Source: an uncultured Alphaproteobacteria bacterium (GTDB lineage Bacteria > Pseudomonadota > Alphaproteobacteria > CAAHEQ01 > UBA3637). From it: a stretch of DNA of 13,624 nucleotides. The notes under the pieces are model-generated. The model searched no databases. It was not told the origin of the DNA and saw only the letters and a list, made by a program, of their open reading frames with translations. A program made the translations under genes and the position numbers. The DNA is taken from contig CAKPYQ010000028.1 of assembly GCA_934203105.1 (NCBI GenBank), forward strand, positions 1-13,624, read 5' to 3'. This document shows, one piece after another, positions 12,790 through 13,624 of this stretch. Position 1 is the first letter of the stretch, and the number at the start of each line of letters is the position of its first letter.

Positions 12790-12818
12790 TTGACAGTTTC
12801 AAAGTTTTCCTATATTAT
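12790..12818 (+). promoter_or_regulatory. Main rrn promoter
   Basis: Perfect TTGACA (12790-12795), a 17-base spacer and TATTAT (12813-12818), followed by a G+C-rich discriminator GCGG, as is usual for growth-rate and stringent-controlled rRNA promoters. The expected start is near 12825, about 280 bases before mature 16S rRNA. Confidence 0.85.
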
Positions 12819-12824
12819 GCGGAA

Positions 12825-13105
12825 ACTGTTCCGGCAAGGAACAAAGTTGTTAGAGAGAGTAGATAGGATAGATAGAATAGATGCACGGGCAGTTATTGCG
12901 TTATGATATAGGGCAGTAAATGTTTGTGCAGAAGTGACGATAATTTATCGGAAGATAGATTGTTGTGTACAAGTTAAGAAGAAAAGATATTTAGACAGTG
13001 AGAGCTGTTTGAGTAGGTTTTTGTTAATGACTTTGACAGTAATGAGACGCAAAATGTTATAAAATGTTAGCGTTGAGATGCACAGGATTGACTGCTTATG
13101 GAAAT
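12825..13105 (+). other. rRNA operon leader
   Basis: No coding gene is seen. The leader contains a purine-rich stretch of GATAG/ATAGA units (12851-12882), a boxA-like CTTTGACA (13031-13038) that could bind the antitermination complex, and a tandem 10-base repeat AAAATGTTA(T/G) (13051-13060 and 13061-13070). TTGACA at 13033-13038 with TATAAA at 13058-13063 (19-base spacer) could instead be a weak second promoter. The RNase III stem partner would lie beyond 16S, outside the window. Confidence 0.6.

Positions 13106-13624
<519 letters not shown>

Overview
The window looks like a chromosomal piece of a low-G+C alphaproteobacterium, probably a host- or gut-associated uncultured lineage. The 16S rRNA start at the right edge has an alphaproteobacterial character (shortened variable helices, 'AACTTCGTGCCAGCAGCCGCGG' region in the class-typical form). 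RNase PH and RdgB are adjacent and divergent from grpE, a familiar alphaproteobacterial arrangement, and the aldolase is the 353-residue CbbA-like class II form. Most genes are ordinary housekeeping genes, tightly packed and separated by clear hairpin terminators and near-consensus sigma70 promoters. The exact genus cannot be named from the sequence alone.

Layout. 1-750: 3' part of a cysteine-rich, EGF/granulin-like exported protein whose last third has a very different base composition. 817-1572 (-): short-chain dehydrogenase. 1677-1763 (+): tRNA-Leu(CAA) with its own perfect promoter and terminator. 1797-2111: no gene, degenerate short interspersed repeats. 2165-2470 (-): single STAS-domain protein. 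2567-3163 (-): GrpE with a histidine-rich N-terminus. 3266-4580 (+): rph-rdgB, one base apart. 4583-4734 (-): a candidate small RNA, not a protein gene. 4804-5628 (-): IspH. 5688-10496 (+): a probable four-gene operon, transketolase / GDYXXLXY-type protein / DUF2157-type membrane protein / fructose-bisphosphate aldolase. 10618-12582 (+): an ABC exporter-like fusion with an unusual membrane half. 12583-13105: terminator, promoters with phased A-tracts, and rRNA leader. 13106-13624: 5' third of 16S rRNA.

How parts fit together. Transketolase and aldolase act in the pentose phosphate/glycolysis network. Between them sits a two-gene membrane module of unknown function, translationally coupled by an ATGA overlap and spaced so that all four genes should share the transketolase promoter. 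IspH makes isoprenoid precursors. RNase PH trims RNA 3' ends, RdgB cleans non-canonical nucleotides, and GrpE serves DnaK.

The most interesting item is the 4583-4734 minus-strand element. It has a TTGACA-N17-TACTAT promoter, three stem-loops and a 13-bp terminator hairpin with a U-tract, and two of the loops expose CUCCC / CUCCCCCC. This is the layout of C-rich-loop, anti-Shine-Dalgarno regulatory RNAs (as in the alphaproteobacterial CcsR/'cuckoo' RNAs or RsaE/FsrA in Firmicutes). One loop can pair perfectly over 8 bases with the ribosome binding site of the STAS gene in this same window.
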